A stretch of 64,000 bases of DNA from Nitrosomonas sp. HPC101. Lineage in GTDB: Bacteria; Pseudomonadota; Gammaproteobacteria; Burkholderiales; Nitrosomonadaceae. Location of the stretch: positions 186,001 to 250,000 of the forward strand of contig NZ_QRCC01000010.1 of assembly GCF_009833125.1 (NCBI RefSeq). The letters run 5' to 3'. Below are positions 1 through 8,675 of the stretch, in pieces. The translations under genes and the position numbers were made by a program. The notes under the pieces are model-generated. The model was not told the origin of the DNA, did not search any database, and saw only the letters and a program-made list of their open reading frames with translations. How positions within the stretch are numbered: position 1 is the stretch's first letter; every line of letters starts with the position of its first letter.

Positions 1-544
1 ACATTAATTGTTGTCCATCGATGGCATGAACTCCCAGAAAATGCAGCAATCCGGTATTGCCTGTTTCGATGCGGGCAAACATTTCACTGGATAGCTGGCG
101 GTTGAGAAAGATCATTCCCTGCCCGATTGAACGGGATTCCTTCAGTTTGGGAAATCCCCGGTTAAATGGGCCGAAATCGACTTCCAGAACAGGTTCAGTG
201 GTTTCACCTTTGATAATTGCTTCCTTGAATCCGAGAAATTCGCTAACTGTGATCTTTTCCGGGATCAGGTGTTCCTGATGGATACGTACGAATTCCAGTT
301 TGGCAATATCGGGACGTAATGCCAGATAGGCCCAGGGAGAATTGAAGACACCTTCTTGCAGGCGGAATATAAATTTGTTGAGTGTATCAATCTGGCCACA
401 ATCTTTTTCCATTTCCAATAATTCGTATCGCAGGTCGGATTGCAGAAGTAGAGGACGATCCATTGAGAAATAGCGGCGCAGTAATGTATAAACAGCATCT
501 CTGTTCTGCTGGGTACAAATGGCAAGGTTCTCAGTCGTGATCAT
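1..544 (-). CDS. Sucrose synthase, N-terminal part (cut by window edge)
   Basis: Only the first 181 codons lie in the window; the frame is still open at base 1. The start is ATG at 544. Around residues 120-145 the translation reads EVDFGPFNRGFPKLKESRS, a stretch diagnostic of the sucrose synthase N-terminal region; the GT4 catalytic half is outside the window. Sucrose synthase reversibly converts sucrose and NDP to fructose and NDP-glucose in the cytoplasm. It follows the sucrose-phosphate synthase gene with only a 10-base gap and is followed upstream in the operon by fructokinase, so the three genes form one sucrose module read leftwards. The family assignment is firm; whether the rest of the gene is intact cannot be seen. 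Confidence 0.9.
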   Translation of the reverse strand, partial: MITTENLAICTQQNRDAVYTLLRRYFSMDRPLLLQSDLRYELLEMEKDCGQIDTLNKFIFRLQEGVFNSPWAYLALRPDIAKLEFVRIHQEHLIPEKITVSEFLGFKEAIIKGETTEPVLEVDFGPFNRGFPKLKESRSIGQGMIFLNRQLSSEMFARIETGNTGLLHFLGVHAIDGQQLM

Positions 545-554
545 GGCAAAATCC

Positions 555-2693
555 TTATTGTGCAAAATTGTAATGCTTCAGTCCCTCGAGGATTCCACGG
601 GCATAAGTGTTGTTCGCAAAGTATATTTGCTCCAGTCCGCGTAGCGATTCCAATTCCGGGCTATGGTTTCCTACTACCACTCCCAGCGTATCGCCCACCA
701 GCATTTCTTCATCGTTACCAGAATCTCCGGCGATCAGAAAATTCTGTAGCGACAATCCCCATTTATAGGCCAGATAACGTACTGCCAGGCCTTTGGAAGC
801 GCGTGTCGGCAATACATCCAGGAATGTTTCGTGTGAATGGATCAGTTTGGCATGTAGATTTAGCTGGTGCAGATGTTGGTACAGTTGTTCAAGTGGAGGC
901 ATGTGTTCGGGGGTAGTCAGATAACTCAGTTTGAATTCGCGCTGGTTTTCCCGGGGTTGAAGCGTTAATCCCGGAATTTCCTGTAGTGCTTCAGCCAGTG
1001 CTTCCCGTCGCCATTGATGGCGGATGTGGTTACTCCAGCCTTGATCCGGTCGCAGGGATGGCCAGTAGTTAATTTCACTGCCAACCGAGGTGATCAGGAT
1101 ATCGGGCATGGGTACATGCCATTTTTTGAGAATTTTTACTGCACTTTCCACTGATCTTCCGGTAGCAATCCCAAATGAGACGGTGTTGGCATGTGCCCGC
1201 AGCCATCGCAACAGCTCTGCCAATCCCTGTTCATCACCGAGTAGAGTGTTGTCAATATCACTGATGAGCATTTTTCTTGTTAATGGAATAGGAGCCCGAT
1301 CGGCATGTAGTGTGGCCGCAAGCTGGCGGCGCAGACGTTTGCGATCTTTGCGCAGCAATTTATTGACTTCCTTTATATATTTTGTGACATGAGCATCCCA
1401 GGTGTAGTGACGTCTGACGTTGGTGACACCGTTTTTGGACCAGTCGCGCCAGCGTTTTTTGTCGGATAGCGCTTCTTTCAGTGCATTGGCGATATCTGTA
1501 TGGTTGAGTGTATTTACGAGCAGTCCGTTGCGGCAATTGGCGATGATGTCACGCGGGCCGCCATCTTCCGGCGCAATGATGGGCAGGCCACTGGCTGCAG
1601 CTTCAATCAGGGTCAGTCCGAAGGGCTCGGTCAGGGCGGGGTTGATAAAGACACCACGGCTCCGGACAGCCAGACGATAGATCTCGGGGATGTCTTCTGT
1701 CGTGAAATGTTTGGGGATTGCCACCATGCCCCATAAATCATAAAGATCAATATCGAGCAACAGATGCGTCATGACCTCGCGCTGAGATGTTTCCATCATC
1801 CGAATGTTTTCACGGGAACCGGCAATGATCACCAGATTGGCAATGTTCTGCAATGATTGATCCGAGCCGTATGCCTCGATTAGCCCATCGAGGTTTTTGC
1901 GCGTGTCCGGACGACAAATAGCCAGGATGACCGGTTTCCGGGGATTGCTGAGAAACCGGTCTACGCCTGCCTGTATGGCTGAATCAATGTGTTTACGCCC
2001 GGGTGGCGAGAAGCGTGAGGTGTCAGTTCCTGGCGGGATGACCCGGCAGCGGCGAGGATCGGTATTTTCATACATTCCGTACTGATCCTCGATTTCCTGA
2101 GAAGTGCTGGTGACGATCAGTGAAGCGTGAACCAGTACTTCTTCTTCGGCCGCAATGCGCCGGGAGAGGTTGAATTGTCGTTCAATTGCTTGCTCCTTGC
2201 GTCCGGCTGCGAGTAGACGCTCCCGTTTGGGGCGGCCAAGCGAATGGCCGGTATGTATTTGCGGAATGCCCAGTAGGTTGGATAGGTGCAGGCCTATGTA
2301 GCCAGCATCCGCATAATGTGTATGAATCAAGTCGGGCAGGTGTCCCTGTTGGCGCAGATAATGCAGGCAGCGATCCACCATCTGATCCAGATATGGCCAC
2401 AATGATTCCTTGCGCAGATATTTGCGGGGGCCGAAAGGTAACCGGATGATGCGTGCCTTTGGTCCGAGCGCTTCGATGCCAGCTGCATAGTCGGGAGAGA
2501 CTTTTGAGTCCTCAATCTGGCGTGTCAGCAGATCGACCTGAGCTATCTTGCCATTGCGCCCCAGTGCGCGTGCCAGTTCGACAACATAGGTAATCTGTCC
2601 ACCGGTATCCGCATCCCGCCCCAGTTCCATATCATGACCACGTATCAAGCCATGTGCACTGATCATCAGAATGTAAAGTTTCTGACCTAACAT
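555..2693 (-). CDS. Sucrose-phosphate synthase with C-terminal sucrose-phosphatase (HAD) domain
   Basis: A bifunctional protein of about 712 residues. The N-terminal two thirds is a GT4 glycosyltransferase: a GRDADTGGQ loop near residue 25, HTGHSLGRPKR near 150, and an EPFGLTLIEAAASGLP E-x7-E motif near 395. It would join UDP-glucose and fructose-6-phosphate. From about residue 460 a HAD phosphatase domain begins with LISDIDNTLLGDE (DxDxT nucleophile motif) and ends with AGDSGNDEEML, matching sucrose-6-phosphate phosphatase. The open frame extends upstream to 2792, but that part overlaps fructokinase; ATG at 2693 gives the canonical beginning MLGQKLYILMISAHGLIRG and sits 10 bases after the fructokinase stop. 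The operon order is fructokinase, SPS-SPP, sucrose synthase. Confidence 0.93.
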   Translation of the reverse strand: MLGQKLYILMISAHGLIRGHDMELGRDADTGGQITYVVELARALGRNGKIAQVDLLTRQIEDSKVSPDYAAGIEALGPKARIIRLPFGPRKYLRKESLWPYLDQMVDRCLHYLRQQGHLPDLIHTHYADAGYIGLHLSNLLGIPQIHTGHSLGRPKRERLLAAGRKEQAIERQFNLSRRIAAEEEVLVHASLIVTSTSQEIEDQYGMYENTDPRRCRVIPPGTDTSRFSPPGRKHIDSAIQAGVDRFLSNPRKPVILAICRPDTRKNLDGLIEAYGSDQSLQNIANLVIIAGSRENIRMMETSQREVMTHLLLDIDLYDLWGMVAIPKHFTTEDIPEIYRLAVRSRGVFINPALTEPFGLTLIEAAASGLPIIAPEDGGPRDIIANCRNGLLVNTLNHTDIANALKEALSDKKRWRDWSKNGVTNVRRHYTWDAHVTKYIKEVNKLLRKDRKRLRRQLAATLHADRAPIPLTRKMLISDIDNTLLGDEQGLAELLRWLRAHANTVSFGIATGRSVESAVKILKKWHVPMPDILITSVGSEINYWPSLRPDQGWSNHIRHQWRREALAEALQEIPGLTLQPRENQREFKLSYLTTPEHMPPLEQLYQHLHQLNLHAKLIHSHETFLDVLPTRASKGLAVRYLAYKWGLSLQNFLIAGDSGNDEEMLVGDTLGVVVGNHSPELESLRGLEQIYFANNTYARGILEGLKHYNFAQ

Positions 2694-2703
2694 CGTTTTA
2701 TCA

Positions 2704-3633
2704 TCATGGCAAGTTCCAGTCTTTGAGAAAAATATCATAGAATCCCGCTGTTTCCGGGGTGGCGCCACGTATCCCGCACAAGGCAGCGGCAAACCGGTTT
2801 GCGCGTTCCAATGTCAATGCGTTTGGCCAGCCGAGCAGCAGTCCGAGAATGAAAACTGCGCAGAATCCGTCTCCTGCGCCAACGGTGTCGATGACCGATA
2901 CATGGGTGATACCGGCTATTTCAGTACGATTGTCAGCCTGGTCAAGCAGCCATGCGCCATCGCCTCCGCGCGTCACCAGCAAGGCTTTTAACCGGAAGTT
3001 TTCTATCAGGCGTAATGCAGTGTCGCGAGCGCTCAAGGTTTGCAGAGCCAGCAAGTCGGATAATTCGATCAGTTCGTCTTCATTGACCTTCACGTAATCT
3101 GCCTGGGTCAGTGAATACTGTATGGTTTCCAGGCGATACCAGGGTTTTCTTAAATTGATATCGAGCAGGTGGGGCGTTTGCAGGGTGCGTCGCAGGATTT
3201 CTTCCAGCGCCGCGCCGGATACCGGGTTGCGTTGCGCTAACGTTCCGAAATACACCAGCTCAGGTTTAACGGTCGAAGCGATATCACCAGCAGCATGCAG
3301 ATCAATAAAATCGTAAGCCTGGTCTGCCAGGATTTCGAATATATGGCCGTCTTCACCGGGTTTGACCTGAACTTGTCCGGTGGGGTAGTGTGAATCACAC
3401 TGGACACCGGCTACAGACATTCCGGCATCCTGCATCAGCTTGATCAGCTTCTCGCGAAGGGGATCGGTGCCTGTGCGTGTCACCAGGATGGGATACAGGC
3501 CGAAAGCTCGCAGATGATAGCCCACATTGAAGGGCGCTCCTCCCATTACCGGGCCATCGGGAAAAATATCTGCCAGTACTTCGCCAAACAGAATGACGTT
3601 CTTTGCAGATGTATTGTCGTGATCGGCAGGCAT
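2704..3633 (-). CDS. PfkB-family fructokinase
   Basis: A 309-residue sugar kinase of the ribokinase/PfkB family. The N-terminus carries the substrate-side signature VMGGAPFNVGYHLRAFG (residues about 28-45), and the ATP/anion-hole motif DTVGAGDGF with catalytic Asp is near residue 250. It probably phosphorylates fructose to fructose-6-phosphate, supplying sucrose-phosphate synthase or recycling fructose released by sucrose synthase. The start ATG at 3633 has AGGAG about 12 bases upstream. It is the first gene of the leftward sucrose operon. The sugar specificity is inferred mainly from the neighbours. Confidence 0.85.
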   Translation of the reverse strand: MPADHDNTSAKNVILFGEVLADIFPDGPVMGGAPFNVGYHLRAFGLYPILVTRTGTDPLREKLIKLMQDAGMSVAGVQCDSHYPTGQVQVKPGEDGHIFEILADQAYDFIDLHAAGDIASTVKPELVYFGTLAQRNPVSGAALEEILRRTLQTPHLLDINLRKPWYRLETIQYSLTQADYVKVNEDELIELSDLLALQTLSARDTALRLIENFRLKALLVTRGGDGAWLLDQADNRTEIAGITHVSVIDTVGAGDGFCAVFILGLLLGWPNALTLERANRFAAALCGIRGATPETAGFYDIFLKDWNLP

Positions 3634-4059
3634 ATTCTGTTGAGGCTCCTGTCAGTGGTCGCCGGTCATTTTCCGGCGTGTTGCAGATATGTTGCTTGTC
3701 TTGGAATCTGTGCGATACCCCGCTGCAGTGTGTGTTGTGGCGTTAAATCGAATTCGGAAGCTCGTTCGCATGCTTTAGGCATATTCCGCTCTCTCGTTCA
3801 ATTTTGTCTTGCATGACTGCTCTTGATTGAGATCTTGAACAGCTTTCCGGAAAGTTCAGCATCTGTGGAAAACAGGGATGAAATCATCGTAAAGCGCTGT
3901 TTCCAGCCGGATGTCTTTTTTATTGTGGCATGGATAATGGATCTATGCAAAATTTAGCAGAGCAGGGATGTGCCCGACCAAAATGGGGAAATCAATGTTC
4001 AGGTGGGCTTGGGGGACGGCTGGAAGCGACCAATTGCCGGATTCAGGTGATAATGAGCT
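3634..4059. other. Intergenic region upstream of the sucrose operon
   Basis: This 426-base stretch between the leftward rimO and fructokinase genes must hold the promoter of the sucrose operon. No convincing ORF, hairpin terminator or recognisable operator was seen in it. Confidence 0.5.
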
Positions 4060-5403
4060 TCAGATTTTCTCTGCCCACAGGTCGTGAATATCCGTATCGG
4101 TAATGCGCACATCTGCCCAGTCACCCGGTTTGAGGGTGGTAGCATCGTCGATGTAAACGACACCGTCTATTTCCGGCGCATCGGCATAGCTTCTGGCGAC
4201 GGCGCCATTTTTATCCACCGTATCTACCAGCACCCGTAGTACTTTTCCTTGTTTAGCAGCCAGACGTTTTTGGCTGATAATTTCCTGCCATTGCATTAAT
4301 CTTTCCAGTCGCTCCTGCTGTACATCCGGCGGGACAGGATCAGGCAGAGCATTGGCAGCAGCCCCCTGGACCGGTGAATAAGCAAATGCACCGACTCGAT
4401 CGAGCTGTGCTTCTTCCAGAAAGGCCAACAGTTCCTCGAACTCCTGTTCTGTTTCACCCGGAAAACCGACGATAAAGGTACTGCGCAATGCCAGATCCGG
4501 GCAGATGTTGCGCCATTGTCTAATGCGTGCCAGTACATTTTCACTGTTGGCCGGGCGCTTCATCAGCTTGAGTATTCGTTCATTGCCATGCTGAAAAGGA
4601 ATATCCAGATAGGGCAGGAGCTTGCCTTCCGCCATCAGTGGAATCAGCTCATCGACATGTGGATAAGGATAGACATAATGCAGACGGATCCAGATTCCCA
4701 ATTCTCCCAGCGCATGTGCCAGTTCGGTGATGCGGGTGCGGATGGGTCTGCCTTGCCAGAAGCCGGTGCGGTATTTGATATCTACCCCGTAGGCGCTGGT
4801 ATCCTGCGAGATGATCAATAGCTCCTTGACGCCGGCATCAGCCAGGCTTTGTGCCTCCTGCAGCACACCTCCCACTGGCCGGCTGACCAGATCTCCACGC
4901 ATGCTGGGGATGATGCAGAACGTGCAGCGATGATTACAGCCTTCAGAGATTTTGAGGTAGGCATAGTGCTTTGGCGTCAGCTTGATTCCCTGGGGTGGGA
5001 TCAGATCAAGATGGGGATCATGTGGCTTAGGCAGATGATGATGGATGGCTTGCATTACTTCTTCGGTTGCCTGCGGACCGGTCACCGCCAGTACGCTGGG
5101 ATGTACCTGCCGGATCACCTCTTCTTTTGCGCCCAGGCAACCGGTCACGATCACCTTGCCATTTTCTGCCAGTGCTTCACCAATAGTTTCCAGCGATTCC
5201 GCCACGGCACTGTCAATGAAACCACAGGTGTTGACGACAACCAGATCGGCATCAGCGTAGCTGGGTGAAATCAGGTAACCTTCGGCCCGCAGACAGGTCA
5301 GGATACGCTCGGAATCCACGGTGGCTTTGGGACAACCCAGTGATACAAATCCCACGCGTGGAATTCCGGAGCGTTGTGCTGTTAAAGATGGAGCAGATGC
5401 CAT
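4060..5403 (-). CDS. rimO: Ribosomal protein S12 (Asp89) methylthiotransferase
   Basis: A 447-residue radical-SAM enzyme that methylthiolates the conserved aspartate of ribosomal protein S12. The N-terminal UPF0004 domain starts [19 protein letters not shown] (residues about 17-36), with its cluster cysteines at LGC, NTCGF and VTGCLG. The radical-SAM CxxxCxxC motif is in [19 protein letters not shown] near residue 155. A C-terminal TRAM domain follows. The C-P-K after LGC and the overall length favour RimO over MiaB. The gene stands alone, reading leftwards. Confidence 0.95.
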   Translation of the reverse strand: MASAPSLTAQRSGIPRVGFVSLGCPKATVDSERILTCLRAEGYLISPSYADADLVVVNTCGFIDSAVAESLETIGEALAENGKVIVTGCLGAKEEVIRQVHPSVLAVTGPQATEEVMQAIHHHLPKPHDPHLDLIPPQGIKLTPKHYAYLKISEGCNHRCTFCIIPSMRGDLVSRPVGGVLQEAQSLADAGVKELLIISQDTSAYGVDIKYRTGFWQGRPIRTRITELAHALGELGIWIRLHYVYPYPHVDELIPLMAEGKLLPYLDIPFQHGNERILKLMKRPANSENVLARIRQWRNICPDLALRSTFIVGFPGETEQEFEELLAFLEEAQLDRVGAFAYSPVQGAAANALPDPVPPDVQQERLERLMQWQEIISQKRLAAKQGKVLRVLVDTVDKNGAVARSYADAPEIDGVVYIDDATTLKPGDWADVRITDTDIHDLWAEKI

Positions 5404-5521
5404 TCAGGTTTCTATATGCAATGATTTACCCGTCGCTGATTTTCCGGTTTCGGATAAAAGACGGTATGGTGCCACCAGGCAGCGTATTGCACAAGATGCA
5501 TAAAATTCAACACAAGATTAT

Positions 5522-5794
5522 TTACGGTATGACTGCATTTTCTGCCGGATCGATTTTTACTTTAATTTTCTTGCCATCAGCATTGATGATTTTGACCTCA
5601 ACAATCAGTTTTCCCCGTTTTTGTTCAACTTCAACTTCGTGGATGTTTCCGGGATTTGCGGCAACAGCTGCCTGAATCGCAGAAATGACCTGATCTGCTG
5701 GCAATCCTTCGTCGCTAGCAAAAGCAAAAGCGTTATTGAACGAAAAAAGCATCGCTGCGGTGAGGATGGCAGCGCTGGTAATTTTTTTCATCAT
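5522..5794 (-). CDS. Small secreted PepSY-like protein
   Basis: A 90-residue protein with a clear signal peptide (MMKKITSAAILTAAMLFSF, cleavage near AFA-FAS) and a mature part of about 65 residues resembling a single PepSY domain: an amphipathic helix (ADQVISAIQAAVAANPG), then a beta hairpin ending in IKVKIDPAENAVI. PepSY domains occur as protease-inhibitor or membrane-associated modules; the role here is unknown. AGGAG lies 6-9 bases upstream of two consecutive ATG codons (5794 and 5791), and a GTG at 5797 is also possible. No functional partner is adjacent. Confidence 0.75.
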   Translation of the reverse strand: MMKKITSAAILTAAMLFSFNNAFAFASDEGLPADQVISAIQAAVAANPGNIHEVEVEQKRGKLIVEVKIINADGKKIKVKIDPAENAVIP

Positions 5795-6031
5795 CACGAT
5801 CTCCTTTCAGTTTGTTTGGGTATGCCGGTTCTTTTGCAGAGCTGGCTGTTCAAAATGTTAGTCTTGCGCTGCATCATGTGCAAGCGATTTGTGTCAAGAG
5901 TATTTTCGTCCCCAACTATCTATTTGATATATCTTGTTATTATGCGCCATGCAGCGTGCACCTCATCCCGTATAACCAGATTTCCGGAGATATCCCATGA
6001 GAATATTATCCGGATTTTCTTGTCTAATTTG

Positions 6032-6300
6032 CTAAGGAGTCTCTGAAAACGTCAGCGAGATAGTCAGCTCAAGGCAGAAATCGACGAAATGACGAAGTTT
6101 ATATGTAATAAGTGAGCATTCTGAGCTGATTTTTAACGCAAAAATGGCAACGCAGGTGGTTTTGCCACACCTCAGTTTTGCAGACAGGCCGCAGCGTTGA
6201 ACTCGTTGTGAAAGGGTCAACCATTCACTGCTTCGCTCACTTGCATTCCATCTACAGAACACAATGTGCAGCCATAGAGGACTTGATTAGAGGTTCCTTA
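6032..6300. repeat. MITE-like element with inverted ends
   Basis: The left end CTAAGGAGTCTCTGAAAAC and the right end TTAGAGGTTCCTTAAAG are inverted to each other. Bases 6032 to about 6165 align along their length with the reverse strand of the element at 44652-44799, including the interior words GTCAGCGAG and CAACGCAGGTGGTTTT. The remainder up to the right end is unrelated to that copy. It has no coding capacity. It lies just upstream of the decarboxylase promoter. Confidence 0.65.
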
Positions 6301-6391
6301 AAGTAACTTTCAAACACAATAGAAATGATTTTGTCTTGTAACATTATGATTTTAAATCATTAATTTTGAGAAAAATAATGCAAAAAAATAC

Positions 6392-6419
6392 TTGATTCTG
6401 AAAAAATCAAGCCTATAAT
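6392..6419 (+). promoter_or_regulatory. Sigma-70 promoter for the leader ORF and decarboxylase
   Basis: TTGATT at 6392-6397 and TATAAT at 6414-6419 are separated by 16 bases, a near-consensus sigma-70 promoter with a start expected near 6426. The -35 region lies inside the short dyad CTTGATT...AATCAAG (6391-6411), which could also be an operator. Confidence 0.75.
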
Positions 6420-6461
6420 GCGTCCCTTTAGAAATTTCAGTAGCCCCATAAGGAGGTCATC

Positions 6462-6527
6462 ATGAAAAGCAAGATAAATCCGTTTGTTCCAACTGATTGG
6501 ATTCAAATTCACATTCCCGAAACGTAG
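6462..6527 (+). CDS. 21-residue leader peptide ORF upstream of the decarboxylase
   Basis: ATG at 6462 follows a near-perfect ribosome-binding site, AAGGAGGT, with 6 bases between. The ORF encodes 21 residues beginning MKSKINPFVPTDWIQ and ending HIPET before TAG at 6525. It lies within about 35 bases of the predicted transcription start and ends 20 bases before the decarboxylase ATG, the layout of a regulatory leader peptide. Ornithine decarboxylase genes elsewhere (speF with its speFL leader) are controlled by an ornithine-sensing nascent peptide; this sequence is not visibly similar to SpeFL, so a sensing role is inference from position and SD strength alone. Confidence 0.55.
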   Translation: MKSKINPFVPTDWIQIHIPET

Positions 6528-6547
6528 CGATCCCAGGAGAAACTCTT

Positions 6548-7720
6548 ATGAAAAAACGATCCGCAGCCATACAGCAGCAAGCAGAAAACACTATTTTCGA
6601 TACTCATCCCGAGGTTAGTATCGATCTCTCCCTGGTGAAAGCCAGATTAAAGCAAGGCTATCTGAAGCCTTTTTTAATGGTGGATACCGCCATCATTCGC
6701 AACAAGGCCCGACGCTTCAAGGCAGCCATGCCGCGCGTACACCCGCATTACGCAGCCAAAGCCAATCCTGATCCGCGTGTATTGAAGACATTGATTGAAG
6801 AAGGTGTGGGTTTTGAAATTGCATCTATTGCCGAGCTTGATCTTTTGATGAGTCTCGGTGTGCCGGCTGTCGAAATCTTTTACAGCAATCCGATGAAGTC
6901 GAGCGCCTATATCAAGTACGCTGCTGCGAAAGGTGTGGAATGGTACGTGCTGGACAGCGTTGAAGAGCTGCGCAAGATTGTTGGCATCAAACCGGATGCC
7001 AAGCTGTATCTGCGAATCGATACGCCTAACATCGGAAGTGACTGGCCACTGGCAGGAAAATTCGGAACACATCTGGCGGATGTGCGCGAAATTATTGATG
7101 AAGCTGTGAAGTTGGGTGCGGATCTGGCCGGTGTTACTTTTCATGTGGGTTCTCAATGCCGCAATCCGCAAAACTGGCGGGTTGGGATCGAGCGTGCCAA
7201 AACCGTGTTTGCCAGCATGCGCGAAGCGGGTCTTAACCCGCGGTTGCTGAATCTGGGAGGGGGCTACCCGGTACGTTACGTCAAACCGATTCCATCCATT
7301 GAAATCATTGCCGAGGTGATTAACGAGGCCATTGCCGATTTGCCGGAAGATATTCGGATCATGGCGGAACCCGGGCGTTATCTGGTATCCGATTCAGCGT
7401 GTTTTGTGTGTCGCGTGGTTGGTACTGCAACGCGCAATGGCAAACGCTGGATGTACTGGGATGCTGGAATTTTTGGTGGCATTATCGAGGTGAGTGAAGG
7501 GCTGCGTTACGAAGTCCTGACACAACGTACTGGTTCTTTGGTTCCCTGGTCAGTTGCCGGGCCTACTTGTGATTCTGTTGATGTATTGATGCACGATGAA
7601 ATGCTGCCTGAAAATGTGCAGGAAGATGATTTCATCTTTATTCCCAATGCCGGCGCATACACAACTTCATACGCCAGCAATTTTAACGGTTTTCCATTAC
7701 CGGAAGTCGTGGTTGTTTGA
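6548..7720 (+). CDS. PLP-dependent ornithine/lysine-type decarboxylase (alanine-racemase fold)
   Basis: A group IV decarboxylase of 390 residues, probably making putrescine from ornithine. Visible motifs are PHYAAKANPDPRVL near residue 60 with the PLP-binding lysine, FHVGSQC near 197, the glycine-rich LNLGGGYPV phosphate loop near 235, EPGRYLVSDSACF near 275 and the substrate-side GPTCDSVDVL near 340 with its catalytic cysteine. ATG at 6548 is preceded by AGGAG 8 bases upstream; an in-frame upstream TTG at 6497 lies inside the leader ORF and lacks such a site. The gene is preceded by a leader peptide and a strong promoter. Ornithine versus lysine preference cannot be decided from motifs alone. 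Confidence 0.85.
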   Translation: MKKRSAAIQQQAENTIFDTHPEVSIDLSLVKARLKQGYLKPFLMVDTAIIRNKARRFKAAMPRVHPHYAAKANPDPRVLKTLIEEGVGFEIASIAELDLLMSLGVPAVEIFYSNPMKSSAYIKYAAAKGVEWYVLDSVEELRKIVGIKPDAKLYLRIDTPNIGSDWPLAGKFGTHLADVREIIDEAVKLGADLAGVTFHVGSQCRNPQNWRVGIERAKTVFASMREAGLNPRLLNLGGGYPVRYVKPIPSIEIIAEVINEAIADLPEDIRIMAEPGRYLVSDSACFVCRVVGTATRNGKRWMYWDAGIFGGIIEVSEGLRYEVLTQRTGSLVPWSVAGPTCDSVDVLMHDEMLPENVQEDDFIFIPNAGAYTTSYASNFNGFPLPEVVVV

Positions 7721-7762
7721 TTATCCGAAAAATGTCTTCGCTATGGGAATGGCAGCTGTTGC

Positions 7763-7816
7763 AAGAGAACCTCTGATCAAGTTCTCCATGTGGGATTTAA
7801 TCAGAGGTTCCTTAGC
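7763..7816. repeat. Short palindromic element, possible bidirectional terminator
   Basis: Inverted arms AGAACCTCTGAT (left) and ATCAGAGGTTCCTTAG (right) flank about 20 bases. The arms match the ends of the MITE-like family seen at 6032, 20539, 21785 and 44652. The element separates the convergent decarboxylase and fghA genes, and the fghA stop codon (TAA, complement of 7812-7814) lies in its right arm. It could act as a hairpin terminator for both genes, but lacks a clear U-run. Confidence 0.55.
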
Positions 7817-8672
7817 GGTGGTCTATTGTAAGCTGACTGTGATGGTGTCGCAGATGATCCTCAATGAAGGTGCTGATAAAGAAATAGCTGTGATCATACC
7901 CTGCATGGCGCCGCAGGATGACAGGTTGCCCGGCGTGCTGGCAGGCTGCTTCAAAATAGCTGGGATGCAGTTGTTCGGCAAGAAAAGGGTCATCCAACCC
8001 CTGGTCAATGAATGGTATTGACAACAGCCGATGGCCTGCTTCAATCAAGGCGGTGGCATCGTGTTTACGCCAGTTTTCCGGCGATTCTCCCAGATAGTGG
8101 CTAAAGGCCTTTTGCCCCCAAAGACAATGGGTGGGTGCTGCGATGGGTGCAAAAGCAGAAACTGACCGGTATAGTCCGGGATGCCGCAGCGCCAGGGTGA
8201 GCGCGCCATGTCCTCCCATTGAGTGCCCTGAAATACCGACACGCTCCGGATCCACCGGGAACCGATTCAGGATGATGTCGTGCAGCTCTCTCGTTATATA
8301 GCTTTCCATACGAAAATATCTGGACCAGGGCGCTTCCGTGGCATCGAGATAGAATCCAGCGCCTGATCCAAATTCCCAATCGTCCGCTTCACCCGGAATG
8401 CCCGTATTGCGCGGACTGGTATCCATACTGACCAGCACCAGTCCGAGTTCGGCAGCATAACGTTGTGCCCCCGCCTTGATCATGAAAGTCTCTTCCGTAC
8501 AGGTCAGCCCGGCCAGAAAAAACAGCACGGGCAAACGTTGCTCACCCGCTTCGGGGGGGGTGTACACCGAGAAGCGCATGGGCAGGCCGATAATCTCGGA
8601 ATGGTGCTGATAATAGCTCTGAATGCCACCGAAACAGCGGTGTTGACTGCGAGTTTCCAGTTTAATTGTCAT
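7812..8672 (-). CDS. fghA: S-formylglutathione hydrolase
   Basis: A 286-residue alpha/beta hydrolase of the esterase D family that releases formate and glutathione from S-formylglutathione. Motifs: the oxyanion-side FFLAGLTCTEETFM near residue 52, the nucleophile elbow GHSMGGHGALTLALR near residue 148 with catalytic Ser, and the C-terminal GYDHSYFFI bearing the catalytic His. It starts 3 bases after the stop of the class III alcohol dehydrogenase, so the two form a formaldehyde-detoxification operon. Its last codons run into a MITE-like palindrome that supplies the stop codon. Confidence 0.95.
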   Translation of the reverse strand: MTIKLETRSQHRCFGGIQSYYQHHSEIIGLPMRFSVYTPPEAGEQRLPVLFFLAGLTCTEETFMIKAGAQRYAAELGLVLVSMDTSPRNTGIPGEADDWEFGSGAGFYLDATEAPWSRYFRMESYITRELHDIILNRFPVDPERVGISGHSMGGHGALTLALRHPGLYRSVSAFAPIAAPTHCLWGQKAFSHYLGESPENWRKHDATALIEAGHRLLSIPFIDQGLDDPFLAEQLHPSYFEAACQHAGQPVILRRHAGYDHSYFFISTFIEDHLRHHHSQLTIDHR

Positions 8673-8675
8673 AAG

